Shown: in pieces, positions 24,521 to 33,014 of the stretch
Numbering within the stretch: position 1 is the first letter of the stretch
How the letters are laid out: each line of letters begins with the position of its first letter
From: Devosia equisanguinis
Lineage (GTDB): Bacteria; Pseudomonadota; Alphaproteobacteria; Rhizobiales; Hyphomicrobiaceae
DNA: 33,014 bases
Reading direction: 5' to 3'
Assembly: GCA_945862355.1 (NCBI GenBank)
Contig: CAMAYR010000031.1
Location: 1 to 33,014 of the forward strand
Program-made: the position numbers and the translations under genes
Notes under the pieces: generated by a model
What the model was told of the DNA's origin: nothing
Databases searched by the model: none
Seen by the model: the letters and a program-made list of their open reading frames with translations, nothing else

Positions 24521-25246
24521 ATGCGTACGATCAAGACGATTCACTCTACCGTCCAGGAGGAACCGAGCTACGCAGGCCAGTCCTGGTCGAAGACCCCCTC
24601 GTCTGCTCGGAACCCGGACGACAATGCAGCTGTCGTATTCATCATCGACGGCAACGCTGAAAGCAGGGAACGCCACGGACAGGCCCTCGCAGCACACGCT
24701 TTCGAAGTCCAGGTCTTCAACGATCACCAGTCGTTCCTCACCAGCCATCAATCGGGACGGCGAGGCTGCGTGCTGATCGACGTATCGACGCCTGACGCTG
24801 GCGGCATCGCCTTCATCAGGCAATTGAATGCCAACAACTGCGGGCTGTCCGTGATCGCGATGGCAACACGGTTCGCCCCCGCCCGCGTGGTCGAAGCCAT
24901 GAAGGCCGGCGCGAGCGATTGCCTGGATAGGCCGATCGCTGACGAGGTTCTGGTGAACACGATCGGGCGCGTCATCCAGGAGGCGGATGCAACGGTCGAT
25001 CCCGCTGCATATCGCTCCCTGGCCATTCAGCGTGTTGCGACGCTTACCGCTCGCCAGCGTGAGGTTCTCGAACTCATCACGACAGGACATCCCAGCAAGA
25101 ACATCGCCGCCGATCTCCGGATCAGCCAGCGCACGGTCGAGAACCACCGCGCAGCGATCGCTCGGAAGACCTGCTCCAAGTCACTTTCCGAAGTGGTGCA
25201 CACAGCCATCTGCGCCAACTGCAGCCTCATGAAGACCCGGCATTGA
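24521..25246 (+). CDS. FixJ/LuxR-type response regulator with altered receiver residues
   Basis: A 241-residue two-domain regulator. The receiver (about 37-155) has phosphoacceptor Asp87 (CVLIDVSTPDAGG). The acidic pocket reads IIDGN (Asp43 only), and the conserved Lys is Arg137 (DCLDRPI). The LuxR/FixJ helix-turn-helix (about 173-235) is intact: LTARQREVLELITTGHPSKNIAADLRISQRTVENHR. The start at 24521 has AAGGAG at a good distance. Because key phosphorylation residues are changed, it may act without the normal kinase signal. No histidine kinase is adjacent. DNA binding seems intact; target genes are unknown. Confidence 0.85.
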   Translation: MRTIKTIHSTVQEEPSYAGQSWSKTPSSARNPDDNAAVVFIIDGNAESRERHGQALAAHAFEVQVFNDHQSFLTSHQSGRRGCVLIDVSTPDAGGIAFIRQLNANNCGLSVIAMATRFAPARVVEAMKAGASDCLDRPIADEVLVNTIGRVIQEADATVDPAAYRSLAIQRVATLTARQREVLELITTGHPSKNIAADLRISQRTVENHRAAIARKTCSKSLSEVVHTAICANCSLMKTRH

Positions 25247-25685
25247 CCCCTCTTTCTTGAGGCCATGCAAGCACCAAGGGCAAGGTCAGGATCCAGACGT
25301 CGGCTCCCTCCAGAGTTTCAGCCGGCGTCTGGAAGGAATGCCAAGACGACGAATGGGCAAGTGTCGCCAGAGCGCTCGATGATCTGCCCAGCCAACAGCT
25401 CGAGCCAACCGATCTAGCAGGGGCCGACGGGTACAGTCGAAGGCGTGCGCCCAATGCACTGGCAGCCGCCGTGAGTGGCTCAGCATGGTGGGACTTCCGG
25501 AGGGTGAAGCATTGCTGGCCGCCCCGCCCACAACCCCGCGCACCCCTACTATCGGATCAACCGAACTGACGGCAGCCTCGAGTTCAAGAGCCGCGAGGTG
25601 CGTGAGTGCTGACTGCAAGCCGCCATTCGTCGAAGTCGGATGAGCCGGGCATCGACAATTGGCGCGAGACTAGCGGCAGCACTGA
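25247..25685. other. non-coding stretch
   Basis: About 440 bases between the FixJ-like gene and a leftward hypothetical gene. Open frames on the minus strand lack any recognised family and overlap each other. No repeat, RNA or promoter stands out. Confidence 0.4.
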
Positions 25686-26096
25686 TTAATTCTGCATGCT
25701 GAGAGCGATGAGGTAGATGACCACAGAGGCGGAGATCACGAACATCAGCAGCGGCGTCAAGATCACCTGAGGCTTGCTGTGCCTCGCTTGTGTCGCAACC
25801 GTGCCGGCTAGCCCTGCGTGGGGCAACAGCTGCAGCAGGCGGTGAGCGATTGCTCCGGAATCCGCATGCACCCAGGGCCTGCTCGGCAATCGCTCGAGCA
25901 ATCCGGCCAGTCGACGCTGCGCATTTTCTTTCGGCATCCCGGCGAGCTCTGCCGCCTCCTTCCAAGGGTCGATGCCAAGCCTGGCGAACGCCGACAGTAC
26001 GCTCAGCGGATTGCCATTTACTCCCGCATCGACTGGCGCGTAGAGAAAGTCATTGAACATTGGCTCGTAGAACAGTGTCGATGTCGCAGGTATCAT
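25686..26096 (-). CDS. hypothetical protein with C-terminal membrane anchor
   Basis: A 136-residue protein. The N-terminal part, MFNDFLYAPVDAGVNGNPLSVLSAFARLGIDPWKEAAELAGMP, then ENAQRRLAGLLERLPS, resembles a conserved module I recall from small Rhizobiales proteins of unknown function. A single membrane helix lies at the C-terminus (about 113-133, VILTPLLMFVISASVVIYLIAL), giving a tail-anchored arrangement with the module in the cytoplasm. The ATG at 26096 was preferred; TTG at 26108 would add four residues. The orientation is opposite to the FixJ-like gene. No function is proposed. Confidence 0.65.
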   Translation of the reverse strand: MIPATSTLFYEPMFNDFLYAPVDAGVNGNPLSVLSAFARLGIDPWKEAAELAGMPKENAQRRLAGLLERLPSRPWVHADSGAIAHRLLQLLPHAGLAGTVATQARHSKPQVILTPLLMFVISASVVIYLIALSMQN

Positions 26097-26335
26097 AAGA
26101 ATTTCCAAGCCTTCTCACTACTAGCTGCACTACATATGGGTATTGGTCGGCACTTGTTTGAGTGCCGCCTGGTGAATTGCTCTACCCTCCGCGGCACGGC
26201 CCACTACGATCGCTCTGCGACCAGCCGCGAGCAGAAGCTGGACGGCTCGAGTTCGACCGCCGAAACGGGATGCATCTCCGGCTGCATCGCAGAAGGACAT
26301 CGTCTTGCGGCCCGTCACCGGTTGTTAGCGACGTT

Positions 26336-27037
26336 CTAGATTGTGGCGCCAAACAGCTTGCCAATGCCGGCCGTCGCTGCCATCGCGAGCGCACCCCAGA
26401 AAGTAACGCGCGTTGTGGCCTTGATCAGCTCCGCGCCACCGGCTTTGGCTCCTATGGCGCCCAACACGGCCAGGAACCCCAGTGAGGCGACGGACACGAC
26501 CGGGATCAGAAGGCCTGTCGGAGCAACCAGCACCATCATGAGCGGCATCGCGGCGCCGACACCGAAGGTAGCCGCAGACGTGAGAGCTGCCTGCACGGGC
26601 TGTGCCGTCGACATCTCCGATATCCCCAGCTCGTCGCGCGCGTGAGCGCCGAGGGCGTCCTTTCTCATGAGCTGATCTGCGACGCGGGACGCGAGCTCTT
26701 GCTCCACACCACGATCGACATAGATTTGTGCCAGCTCCTCTCGTTCAAACGACCAGTCGTCACGCAATTCGGCGGCTTCGCGCGCCAGGTCGGCTCGCTC
26801 TGTATCGGCTTGAGAGCTGACCGACACGTACTCTCCGGCAGCCATGGACATGGCGCCGGCAACCAACCCTGCGACGCCGGTGAGCAAGACATCGCTTGGC
26901 TTTGCCGCCGCTGCGGCAACGCCGACGACGAGGCTCGACGTCGAGATAATGCCATCGTTAGCGCCGAGGACCGCGGCGCGAAGCCAGCCGACCCGATCGA
27001 TGAAGTGGCCTTCATCATGCGTCCTCGATCTGCTCAT
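26336..27037 (-). CDS. VIT1/CCC1-family iron/manganese transporter
   Basis: A 233-residue membrane protein of the VIT family, which moves Fe2+ or Mn2+ out of the cytoplasm. It opens with RVGWLRAAVLGANDGIISTSSLVVGVAAA and has GVAGLVAGAMSMAAGEYVSVSSQADTERADL, the family's first two helices. A charged cytoplasmic stretch rich in Glu (about 80-130) follows, where relatives bind metal. Three C-terminal helices run from about 145 to 233. The start at 27037 fits the family; ATG at 27055 is possible. The arrangement is complete. Metal storage or efflux would suit an oxidative-stress-related neighbourhood, which is inference. Confidence 0.87.
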   Translation of the reverse strand: MSRSRTHDEGHFIDRVGWLRAAVLGANDGIISTSSLVVGVAAAAAKPSDVLLTGVAGLVAGAMSMAAGEYVSVSSQADTERADLAREAAELRDDWSFEREELAQIYVDRGVEQELASRVADQLMRKDALGAHARDELGISEMSTAQPVQAALTSAATFGVGAAMPLMMVLVAPTGLLIPVVSVASLGFLAVLGAIGAKAGGAELIKATTRVTFWGALAMAATAGIGKLFGATI

Positions 27038-27523
27038 AAAGAACCATCCAGCCATATTTAGCGGTCGTGACTGCCGCAACGGTGCGATCGAGAACAGGCG
27101 TATGCGATTGGTTTCTGGCGGCTACAGGGACGCTACGGTTGCGCAAGGATCACGGGATGCAAGGGATCGGGTGAACCAGGATCGCCTCGGAAGCGGAACC
27201 TGGTGAGCCCTCAGGCGCACTCCGGTGTCGATGAGCAACGCTTTCCGTCTCGGTTCCGTCTCGAAGGATAGCATGCGCGCGCCGGACCATCAGGGGAAAG
27301 CGCGTGGGTATATTCCGAGGCTCGTCGGGACCAAGTGGTTGGCCTCATCTGCACTTGGCTCGCTGGCTCGCCTGTCCAGCGATCTTGGCTTGTGGCGATG
27401 CGTTTCGGGAGCTGATCCGGGAACACTGGATCTGGCAAAGAAGCCTCCAGACGTAGTTCGACGCGTCCGGCTGCTGCTGGCGTGAAGAGCCACTTGGTGT
27501 GTCGGCGATGAGGAGCAACTCTA
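27038..27523. other. non-coding stretch
   Basis: About 490 bases upstream of both the VIT gene (minus) and the BA14K-like gene (plus), so it should hold both promoters. A TGATCC at 27413 has no suitable -10. Short open frames here match no family I recognise. Confidence 0.4.
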
Positions 27524-27949
27524 ATGAAGCCTGTGACGAGAGCGATTGCCGGTGCAGCATTCGTCTGTGCTGCGCTGTCGAGCCTCAATCCCTCCGCGAG
27601 CGCACATCCCGGGGGGATGCGCCCCTCGGGTGCAATCAGCACCTCGACCAGTACTGCTCCGGTCGAGGCTGTCCAGTACCGTCGCCGGGCGCCCGGCGTA
27701 CAGCCGCGTGGACGTCGCTTTGGCGGCTATCGCGGCGGTGGTCGAAGCTTCGGGGGAAATGCGGCCATAGGAATCGGTTCACTGATCATCGGGGGCATCG
27801 TGCTTTCTGAGGTGGCGCGCGCCGAGCATCGCCGGGCGAATGGCAGCGCTTGGAGCCGTTGCGCCGAGACCTTCCGATCATTCGAGCGTAGTACCGGCAT
27901 GTATACCGGATACGACGGTATCCGCCGGCCATGTCCATATCTGAACTGA
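27524..27949 (+). CDS. BA14K-like secreted protein
   Basis: A 141-residue exported protein. The signal peptide (about 1-27) ends in ASA before HPGG. A basic, Gly/Arg-rich middle (RGRRFGGYRGGGRSFGG) and one hydrophobic stretch (AAIGIGSLIIGGIVLSEVA) follow. The C-terminus, RCAETFRSFERSTGMYTGYDGIRRPCP, matches the BA14K motif (W/R-C-A...S-x-G-x-Y-x-G-Y-D-G-x-R-x-P-C). BA14K proteins occur in Brucella and other Rhizobiales and have been described as lectin-like surface antigens. The two Cys in the motif could form a disulfide bond. It probably sits in the periplasm or on the surface. Confidence 0.8.
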   Translation: MKPVTRAIAGAAFVCAALSSLNPSASAHPGGMRPSGAISTSTSTAPVEAVQYRRRAPGVQPRGRRFGGYRGGGRSFGGNAAIGIGSLIIGGIVLSEVARAEHRRANGSAWSRCAETFRSFERSTGMYTGYDGIRRPCPYLN

Positions 27950-28141
27950 TGGTCCAGCGGCGCAGCCCTTTGGCACATAGCCTTGTCGAGTAGCCGCTCG
28001 CCTCTGGCATCCCCTGCCGTCGCTGGCTCGGATGCTGGAGGATCTCGATCTGCATCAGGGAGCCGCCGTCCTGATCGAGGGCCTGTGCCGCAAATTTGTA
28101 ACCTCCGCGACCTTCATCATGTGGGCCAAAGGAAGTGGACG

Positions 28142-29470
28142 TTGACCTTGCACCAGTACGGTTGGCCAGGGAGGCGACAGCGGTTCTTGAATCGGTTGCG
28201 TGAGATCACGCACGACAGGTCTGGAAAGGTCGTGCTGACGAGTTGGCTGGCGCAGGCATGGCGCTGGCGCCTGAGGATATCGGGTGGATTGGGCGTTGCA
28301 GTTGCCCTTTGGTACTTTGGTCTGCCCGTCGTGGTTGGCCCGGTTGTTGCCGTCGAACCCGTCGTTCGTGTCGAGCTCGTGCAGTCGGTGGTCGCCAGCG
28401 GCCATGTCGAGGCGGAATTCCGGGTCAATGTGGGAAGCCAGATCATCGGCGTGGTGAAGGACGTTCCCGTCGCTGAAGGCCAGAGGGTCAAAGGCGGGGA
28501 CGTGCTTGTCGTACTTGATGATCGAGAGGCCCGCGCAGCGGTCGGGCAAGCCGAAGGCGTCGTGGCGCAGGCCGTGGCACGACTTCGCCAGCTTCGCGAA
28601 ATCACACTTCCGTCGGCACAAGAAGCGCTGAAGCAGGTCCGTGCCACACTCACGAATGCCGAGCAGTCCTTTGATCGCGCGGCGAAGCTCGCGGTGGACG
28701 GATTCGCAACCAGGGCGGCTCTCGGCGAAGCGCAGAAGTCACTCGATATCGCTCGTGCTCAGGTTCGAAGCGCGGAGCTGCAGGTCTTTACGAGCAGGCT
28801 CGGCGGGAGCGACTACGTCACGGTCGAGACGCAGCTCAATCAAGCTCGCGCAAGCCTCGCCGCCACCCAGTCGCGGTTGAGCTACACCATCATCACTGCA
28901 CCGCGGGACGGCATTCTGATCTCGCGAGCCGTCGAACGCGGCAATGTCGTCCAGCCGTCCAACGTACTGATGACCCTGTCGCCTGCGGGGGCAACCCTGC
29001 TCGTCGTACAGATCGACGAGAAGAACCTCGGCCTTCTTGCGATAGGCCAGGGGGCGCTTGCATCCTCCGATGCGTTCCCAAAGGAGACATTTCCTGCGCG
29101 CATCGTCTACATCAATCCAGGGATAGACTTGCAGCGGGCGTCGGTCGAAGTGAAATTGCTCGCCCCATCGCCACCGACCTATCTGCGTCAGGACATGACG
29201 GTGTCGGTGGACATAGAGGTGGCCCGCCGTCCGGGGGCGCTCGTCGTTTCGGCAGCGAGCATAGTCGATCCCGCCGGCGCCAATGCTTCAGTTCTCAAGG
29301 TCTCCGGCGGACGCGCCGTTCGCCAAGCGGTAAAGGTCGGGCTAACTACCGCTGGAAAGGCCGAGATCATCGATGGACTGGATGCCGGCGATTTGGTGGT
29401 TTCCGCGCCTGTCGGATTGAAGGACGGTGCGCGGATCAGGGCCCAGTCGGCTCCTGCGCGTGCGCCATGA
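28142..29470 (+). CDS. HlyD/MacA-like periplasmic adaptor of an ABC exporter
   Basis: Membrane-fusion adaptor of a MacAB-type system, linking the inner-membrane exporter to the envelope. From a TTG start at 28142 (AAAGGAAG six to seven bases upstream) it has 442 residues. An unusually long basic cytoplasmic leader (about 1-45) precedes one membrane helix (about 46-66). The lipoyl half GSQIIGVVKDVPVAEGQRVKGGDVLVVLD comes next. A coiled-coil hairpin (about 125-230, AQAVARLRQLREI...LGEAQKSLDIARAQVRSAEL), the second lipoyl half ITAPRDGILISRAVERGNVV and beta-barrel regions follow. The stop overlaps the permease start by four bases. The true start is uncertain because no ATG is available. Confidence 0.85.
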   Translation: MTLHQYGWPGRRQRFLNRLREITHDRSGKVVLTSWLAQAWRWRLRISGGLGVAVALWYFGLPVVVGPVVAVEPVVRVELVQSVVASGHVEAEFRVNVGSQIIGVVKDVPVAEGQRVKGGDVLVVLDDREARAAVGQAEGVVAQAVARLRQLREITLPSAQEALKQVRATLTNAEQSFDRAAKLAVDGFATRAALGEAQKSLDIARAQVRSAELQVFTSRLGGSDYVTVETQLNQARASLAATQSRLSYTIITAPRDGILISRAVERGNVVQPSNVLMTLSPAGATLLVVQIDEKNLGLLAIGQGALASSDAFPKETFPARIVYINPGIDLQRASVEVKLLAPSPPTYLRQDMTVSVDIEVARRPGALVVSAASIVDPAGANASVLKVSGGRAVRQAVKVGLTTAGKAEIIDGLDAGDLVVSAPVGLKDGARIRAQSAPARAP

Positions 29471-30696
29471 ACCACTGGACACCCTTCGAGTGGATCACCG
29501 CAATCCGGTTTCTCAAGGAAGGTCGGATGCAGACGATTTTCATCGTCACTGCGGTTGCCATCGGCGTTGCCGTGATCGTCTTCATGTCCGCGATGTTGTC
29601 GAGCCTGCAAGCGAACTTCCTGAAACGCGTCTTGACGACACAGCCCCACATACAGCTCATCCCACCTGACGAGGTGGCTCGCCCATTGCGACGGGAGGAG
29701 CCGGGAAGGATTGTCCTTGCGACTGTTCAGCGGCCTGCGCAAAGAATTCGCTCCATCGATCAATGGCAAAAGATCAGAACGCTGCTCAGGGAGTGGCCGG
29801 ACATCGTGACTGTGTCCCCAACCATGAGTGCCTCGGCGCTTGCGGTCAGGGGGGACGCCAGCCGATCGATCACACTGACTGGCATCGATCCAGAAGTGTA
29901 TTTCAAGATCGTGCGCATCCCGGACTACATAAGGTCCGGTCAGGCTCGGGTTTCGACCGATGATATCCTGGTGGGGCTGGAGCTTGCCAAGGATCTCGGA
30001 GTGACCTTGGGCGACAAGCTCACGGTAACGGCGGCAAGTGGCGCCTCTCGCGTTCTCACCATCTCCGGCATCTTCGACCTCGGTAACAAGGGCGCCAACC
30101 AACGCTCGACGTTCGTCGCACTGAGGACCGCGCAGACCTTGGCCAGGCTAGTTGGCGGCGTCACCTCGATCGATCTTACCGTCACGGACATCTATGCAGC
30201 AGAAGCCATTGCCCGTCGCGTGCAGGCTGCTACGGGCGTCGAAGCGGACAGTTGGATCAAGACTAACGCGCAGTTTTTCACGGCTGTCGCGGCGCAACAG
30301 TCCTCGAATACGCTTATCCGCCTGTTCGTCGCGCTGTCAGTCGCGTTCGGCATAGCCAGCGTTCTGGTCGTCTCAGTGATCCAGCGTTCGAAGGATATCG
30401 GTATCCTGCGCGCGATGGGAACATCCCAGGGGAAGATCCTGCGTGTCTTCCTTCTGCAGGGCGGATTGCTCGGCCTTGCGGGATCAATCGGAGGTGCATT
30501 CGCCGGTGGAGCGGGATTGTCCGTGTGGCACGCCTACATGCGGCAAGCGGATGGAAGCGAAATATTTCCGCTGGTTCTCGAGCCTTCCCTATTTGTCACT
30601 GCTCTTCTTCTGGCGGCGGTCACAGGAGTAGCCGCTGCCGCGGTTCCCGCTCTGAGCGCGGCCCGGCTCGATCCAGTGGTGGCTATCCGTGGCTGA
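29467..30696 (+). CDS. FtsX/MacB-like ABC transporter permease
   Basis: A 409-residue permease with the MacB/LolC layout. One N-terminal helix (about 22-44, [22 protein letters not shown]) precedes a large periplasmic domain (about 45-280). The FtsX domain has three helices (about 285-405), including [41 protein letters not shown]. It ends in [15 protein letters not shown], the typical family tail. It exports a lipid, peptide or drug together with the adaptor before it and the ATPase after it. The gene overlaps both neighbours (4 and 8 bases), so the three are translationally coupled. Substrate unknown. Confidence 0.9.
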   Translation: MNHWTPFEWITAIRFLKEGRMQTIFIVTAVAIGVAVIVFMSAMLSSLQANFLKRVLTTQPHIQLIPPDEVARPLRREEPGRIVLATVQRPAQRIRSIDQWQKIRTLLREWPDIVTVSPTMSASALAVRGDASRSITLTGIDPEVYFKIVRIPDYIRSGQARVSTDDILVGLELAKDLGVTLGDKLTVTAASGASRVLTISGIFDLGNKGANQRSTFVALRTAQTLARLVGGVTSIDLTVTDIYAAEAIARRVQAATGVEADSWIKTNAQFFTAVAAQQSSNTLIRLFVALSVAFGIASVLVVSVIQRSKDIGILRAMGTSQGKILRVFLLQGGLLGLAGSIGGAFAGGAGLSVWHAYMRQADGSEIFPLVLEPSLFVTALLLAAVTGVAAAAVPALSAARLDPVVAIRG

Positions 30697-31417
30697 GAAA
30701 CACGCGGTCCTCAGGATGGAGGGCGTATGCAAGTCATACAACGTCGGTACGCCGGTCGAGGTCGAGGTGCTCCACGGGGTCGACCTCGTGCTCAGGCGCG
30801 GCGAGTTCATCGCGCTCACCGGTCTCTCCGGTTCAGGAAAAAGCACGCTGCTAAACCTGATCGGCCTGCTGGATCGGCCGACGAAGGGACGCATCGTGAT
30901 CGAGGGACTCGACACCGGCAAGCTGGACGATACCGCCATCACGAAACTGAGGGGGCACAGCATCGGCTTCGTGTTCCAGTACCATTGCCTCATCTCCGCG
31001 TTCACCGCGCTCGAGAACGTGATGATGCCGCTACTCGTCGAGAACACGTTTCCCAACGAGGAGATGACTGCCAGGGCGCGAAGCCTGCTTGCCGAGGTGG
31101 GGCTGACCCAATGGGAGGACAATCTTGCGAACAATCTCTCGGGAGGCCAGCAGCAGCGGGTGGCGATCGCGCGCGGGCTCGCGATGAACCCCGCACTCAT
31201 CCTCGCCGACGAGCCGACAGGAAACCTGGACACGAAGTCTGCCGACACCGTTTTCGACCTGATGCAGCAAGTCAACAAGACCAACGGTACGACCTTCCTG
31301 ATCGTGACCCACAACATGGACCTCGCACGCAAGTGCCAGCGCATCGTCGAGGTCGTCGACGGACGTGTTGCGGCGTCTGTCTCGACAGCAGCCTCTGGGA
31401 AGCTCGAAGCACAGTAG
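30689..31417 (+). CDS. MacB/LolD-like ABC transporter ATPase
   Basis: A 242-residue ATPase powering the exporter. Walker A is GLSGSGKS (45-52), the Q-loop Gln97 (FVFQYHCL), the signature LSGGQ (150-154), Walker B LILADE (170-175) and the switch His208 (VTHNMD). All are intact. The start is GTG at 30689, overlapping the permease stop by eight bases. One oddity is Tyr-His-Cys after the Q-loop, where related transporters usually have a short Asn/Pro-containing stretch. It precedes the FixK-like regulator by 23 bases, so the regulator is probably on the same transcript. Confidence 0.93.
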   Translation: MAEKHAVLRMEGVCKSYNVGTPVEVEVLHGVDLVLRRGEFIALTGLSGSGKSTLLNLIGLLDRPTKGRIVIEGLDTGKLDDTAITKLRGHSIGFVFQYHCLISAFTALENVMMPLLVENTFPNEEMTARARSLLAEVGLTQWEDNLANNLSGGQQQRVAIARGLAMNPALILADEPTGNLDTKSADTVFDLMQQVNKTNGTTFLIVTHNMDLARKCQRIVEVVDGRVAASVSTAASGKLEAQ

Positions 31418-31440
31418 AACCCGACAAGGAGGCGTGAGCC

Positions 31441-32178
31441 ATGCTCGCCAGAAGCCACACTGCAGTCGACGACAGAAGGCGTGTTCAGTCGAGTGATCCC
31501 GGCCGGGCCGCCACAATATCTGTCAGAGTGCCAGCTCGCTCGCTGCTCGTGGAGGACGAGTGGCCAAGGAGCAAGTGGCGACATCTCGAGGAAAAGAGCC
31601 CGCTCTACAGCGAGGGGGATCCAAGAACTCATGTCTACAGGATCCTGTCCGGCGCCATCTGCCTCTTTCGGATGCTGGAGGACGGACGTCGCCAAGTCAT
31701 AGACTTCGCATTCGACGGAGACATAGTCGGGCTTGGTTCCGGAAGCCTGGAGACGTCAAACGCTCAAGCGCTGAGTGCGACAAAGGTGAGTTGCCTGCCG
31801 ATCGCCAGATTGATGACGGCGGCGAAGACCAATAGCCGGATCGCATTGGGACTCTACGAGGCTCTTTCTAAAGAGGTAGTCGTCGCCCATGAGCATCTCA
31901 TGTGTATCGGCCATCGCGGCGCGACAGAACGGGTCGCGACATTCATCCTCATGCTGTCTCGCCGCAACGAGACGAGGGGGCTGGCGGGCGACGTGGTCAC
32001 CCTGCCCATGGCGCGTGTCGACATTGCCGACTTCCTCGGCATCACGATCGAGACCGTCAGCCGGACTCTGACCAGGCTGAAAGTACAGGGACTGATCGAC
32101 ATCGAGCAGATCACCACGCTTCGACTGAAAGACATGTCGAAGCTCATCGCGCTTGCGGAAGGGCGGGTCAGAGTGTGA
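31441..32178 (+). CDS. FixK/Fnr-like transcriptional regulator
   Basis: A 245-residue Crp/Fnr regulator. A cyclic-nucleotide-type beta-roll lies at about 45-150 (YRILSGAICLFRMLEDGRRQVIDFAFDGDIVGLG). The winged helix (about 165-235) includes VDIADFLGITIETVSRTLTRLKVQGLI. The recognition helix has ETVSR (204-208), the ExxSR pattern that reads TTGAT half-sites in FNR and FixK. The N-terminal Cys cluster of FNR is absent, so it is FixK-like rather than oxygen-sensing itself. A strong AAGGAGG precedes the ATG. It follows the ABC exporter by 23 bases. No clear TTGAT-N4-ATCAA site was found in the window. Confidence 0.87.
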   Translation: MLARSHTAVDDRRRVQSSDPGRAATISVRVPARSLLVEDEWPRSKWRHLEEKSPLYSEGDPRTHVYRILSGAICLFRMLEDGRRQVIDFAFDGDIVGLGSGSLETSNAQALSATKVSCLPIARLMTAAKTNSRIALGLYEALSKEVVVAHEHLMCIGHRGATERVATFILMLSRRNETRGLAGDVVTLPMARVDIADFLGITIETVSRTLTRLKVQGLIDIEQITTLRLKDMSKLIALAEGRVRV

Positions 32179-32278
32179 GCACGCTCGCGTTCTACTGCCG
32201 TAGGTACATTCCGATTCTTTGCCGGCGGTGTCGAAGGTGCGCAAATGGATCACTAGAGGCGAATACAGGAGTAACGAC

Positions 32279-32656
32279 ATGATCCGTTCCGTTTCACTAG
32301 CGGCAGTCCTTGCCGCAGCATTTGTGCTCCCTGCCCTCGCGCAGGATGCCACCATCAAGGCTCCGCCCGCTACGGCAGTGCAGACCATCGCGCCACTGAA
32401 GCTGACTGCGGATCAGGCAGCGGCTTGGGTGGACAAGAATGTCTACAGCAGCGACGAAAAGCAGATCGGCGAGATCGCCGCATTCGCTCGCGGGACCGAC
32501 AACACGGTGACCGAGATGCACGTCGATATCGGCGGCTTCCTGGGGATGGGCGAGACGCGCGTCAGGCTGATGCCGGCTCAGTTCAAGTTCGTCGGCGATC
32601 GTGCCGTGTTGAGCGTCACTGCGGAGCAGGCCAAGAGCCTTCCGAAGGTCCAGTAG
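32279..32656 (+). CDS. periplasmic PRC-barrel-domain protein
   Basis: A 125-residue exported protein. The signal peptide (about 1-22) ends PALAQ. A PRC-barrel-like domain follows (about 45-115: WVDKNVYSSDEKQIGEIAAFARGTDNTVTEMHVDIGGFLGMGETRVRL, then FKFVGDRAVLSVTAEQ). The start at 32279 has AGGAG (32267-32271). Such secreted PRC-barrel proteins are common in Rhizobiales; their role is not established. It follows the FixK-like gene by about 100 bases, and a very stable hairpin follows it. Confidence 0.82.
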   Translation: MIRSVSLAAVLAAAFVLPALAQDATIKAPPATAVQTIAPLKLTADQAAAWVDKNVYSSDEKQIGEIAAFARGTDNTVTEMHVDIGGFLGMGETRVRLMPAQFKFVGDRAVLSVTAEQAKSLPKVQ

Positions 32657-32669
32657 CAGTCACTGTCTT

Positions 32670-32702
32670 CCCGAGGCGCGGACCCAGCGTCCGCGCCTCG
32701 GG
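32670..32702 (+). terminator. strong hairpin after the PRC-barrel gene
   Basis: A perfect 14-bp stem, CCCGAGGCGCGGAC (32670-32683) and GTCCGCGCCTCGGG (32689-32702), with loop CCAGC. It begins 13 bases after the stop codon. There is no T-run, but stability is very high. Confidence 0.65.
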
Positions 32703-32733
32703 CCTCCAACATTGGAACCGTAAGGAAAACCGA

Positions 32734-32844
32734 ATGCTGAAGATCATAGTGGCGGCAGCCACTGCCTCTCTGATTGCGATTTCGTCCGCATCGGCTATTC
32801 CGGCAAGATCACCGGTAACAGACGTCACGCACTCTTCGACCTGA
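32734..32844 (+). CDS. 36-residue secreted peptide
   Basis: A short open frame with a good ribosome site (AAGGA at 32722-32726) encodes MLKIIVAAATASLIAIS, a clear signal-peptide core. A likely cleavage after SASA leaves a mature tail of only about 15 residues, IPARSPVTDVTHSST. It could be a small exported peptide, or the first part of a longer gene cut by a stop. It comes after the PRC-barrel hairpin. I do not recognise a family. Confidence 0.5.
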   Translation: MLKIIVAAATASLIAISSASAIPARSPVTDVTHSST

Positions 32845-33014
32845 ATCGGTGACTTTGCGCACCGTTCGGCTGGCTGCTTTGCAAGTGGCTGGATCGGGGT
32901 GGCCGGTGGCAGAAGGGCGAAAGCGCGCAGGCTTCGCACTTCGCGGGGGCGACACGCCCCGGCGGCTGGCACTGCGACGCTGGCGATGTCAGCTTGGTGC
33001 GAGCTTGGCGTAGA
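32845..33014. other. window end, no gene seen
   Basis: The last 170 bases show no start with a ribosome site, RNA or repeat. A gene could begin beyond the window. Confidence 0.4.

Noticed and set aside
25286-25965. minus-strand hypothetical genes in the 25.3-26.0 kb gap
   Set aside because: The frames overlap one another or the better-supported membrane-anchored gene, and no conserved pattern is visible.
27413-27442. TGATCC as a further sigma-E promoter
   Set aside because: After 18 bases the sequence is AAAGAA, not TA-rich in the needed order, and the next gene is about 80 bases on with no link to the regulon.
27225-27485. 86-codon plus-strand frame
   Set aside because: No ribosome site, no recognised family, and composition like the surrounding non-coding DNA.

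Overview
The window is high-GC DNA from an alphaproteobacterium, most likely of the Rhizobiales/Hyphomicrobiales. The pointers are the order hflC-DUF2065-degP, the ChrR/sigma-E cluster, a BA14K-type secreted protein, and FixJ- and FixK-like regulators. No rRNA, tRNA, complete insertion sequence, phage module or CRISPR array was recognised.

1-7097, mostly housekeeping. hflC, a DUF2065 membrane protein and a DegP/HtrA protease run rightward. They meet xseB and a class II histone-deacetylase-like hydrolase coming leftward, with a REP-like repeat between those two. A glyoxalase-fold protein follows. Then a TctC/Bug solute-binding protein (minus) is divergent from an amidase (plus).

7095-16245, the most coherent system: a sigma-E/ChrR (ECF11-type) singlet-oxygen/photo-oxidative stress island. 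It holds an FAD oxidoreductase, a DUF1365 protein and a Cfa-type lipid methyltransferase in one operon, then DUF3833. Next come rpoE-chrR-SDR (minus), DUF2177, a GTP cyclohydrolase I plus a stand-alone BLUF blue-light receptor (minus), and a SOUL haem-binding protein. Three transcription units carry TGATCC-N18-TA promoters by direct reading (FAD operon TAATAG, rpoE TAGTCG, folE-BLUF TAATAA), so the BLUF and pterin genes appear to belong to the regulon. The Cfa-like enzyme has lost two of the three residues named here from the bicarbonate site of cyclopropane synthases. That fits a lipid methylase feeding branched or furan fatty acid synthesis.

16246-21671: a truncated and frameshifted beta-CASP nuclease remnant, then a leftward mannose-type operon: class I mannose-6-phosphate isomerase, a large glycosyltransferase fused to a helical glycosidase-like domain, and a GH130 protein whose start overlaps the glycosyltransferase by about 100 bases.

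21672-28141 is sparsely coding. It holds small regulators (a degenerate receiver, a Crp/Fnr protein, a FixJ-like regulator with altered receiver residues), a VIT-type metal transporter, small hypothetical proteins and several striking stem-loops. One has an 11-C run in its loop; another has about 25 paired positions.

28142-33014: a MacA/MacB-like three-gene exporter, closely followed by a FixK-like Crp/Fnr regulator, then a periplasmic PRC-barrel protein, a strong hairpin and a 36-residue secreted peptide. The last 170 bases show no gene.
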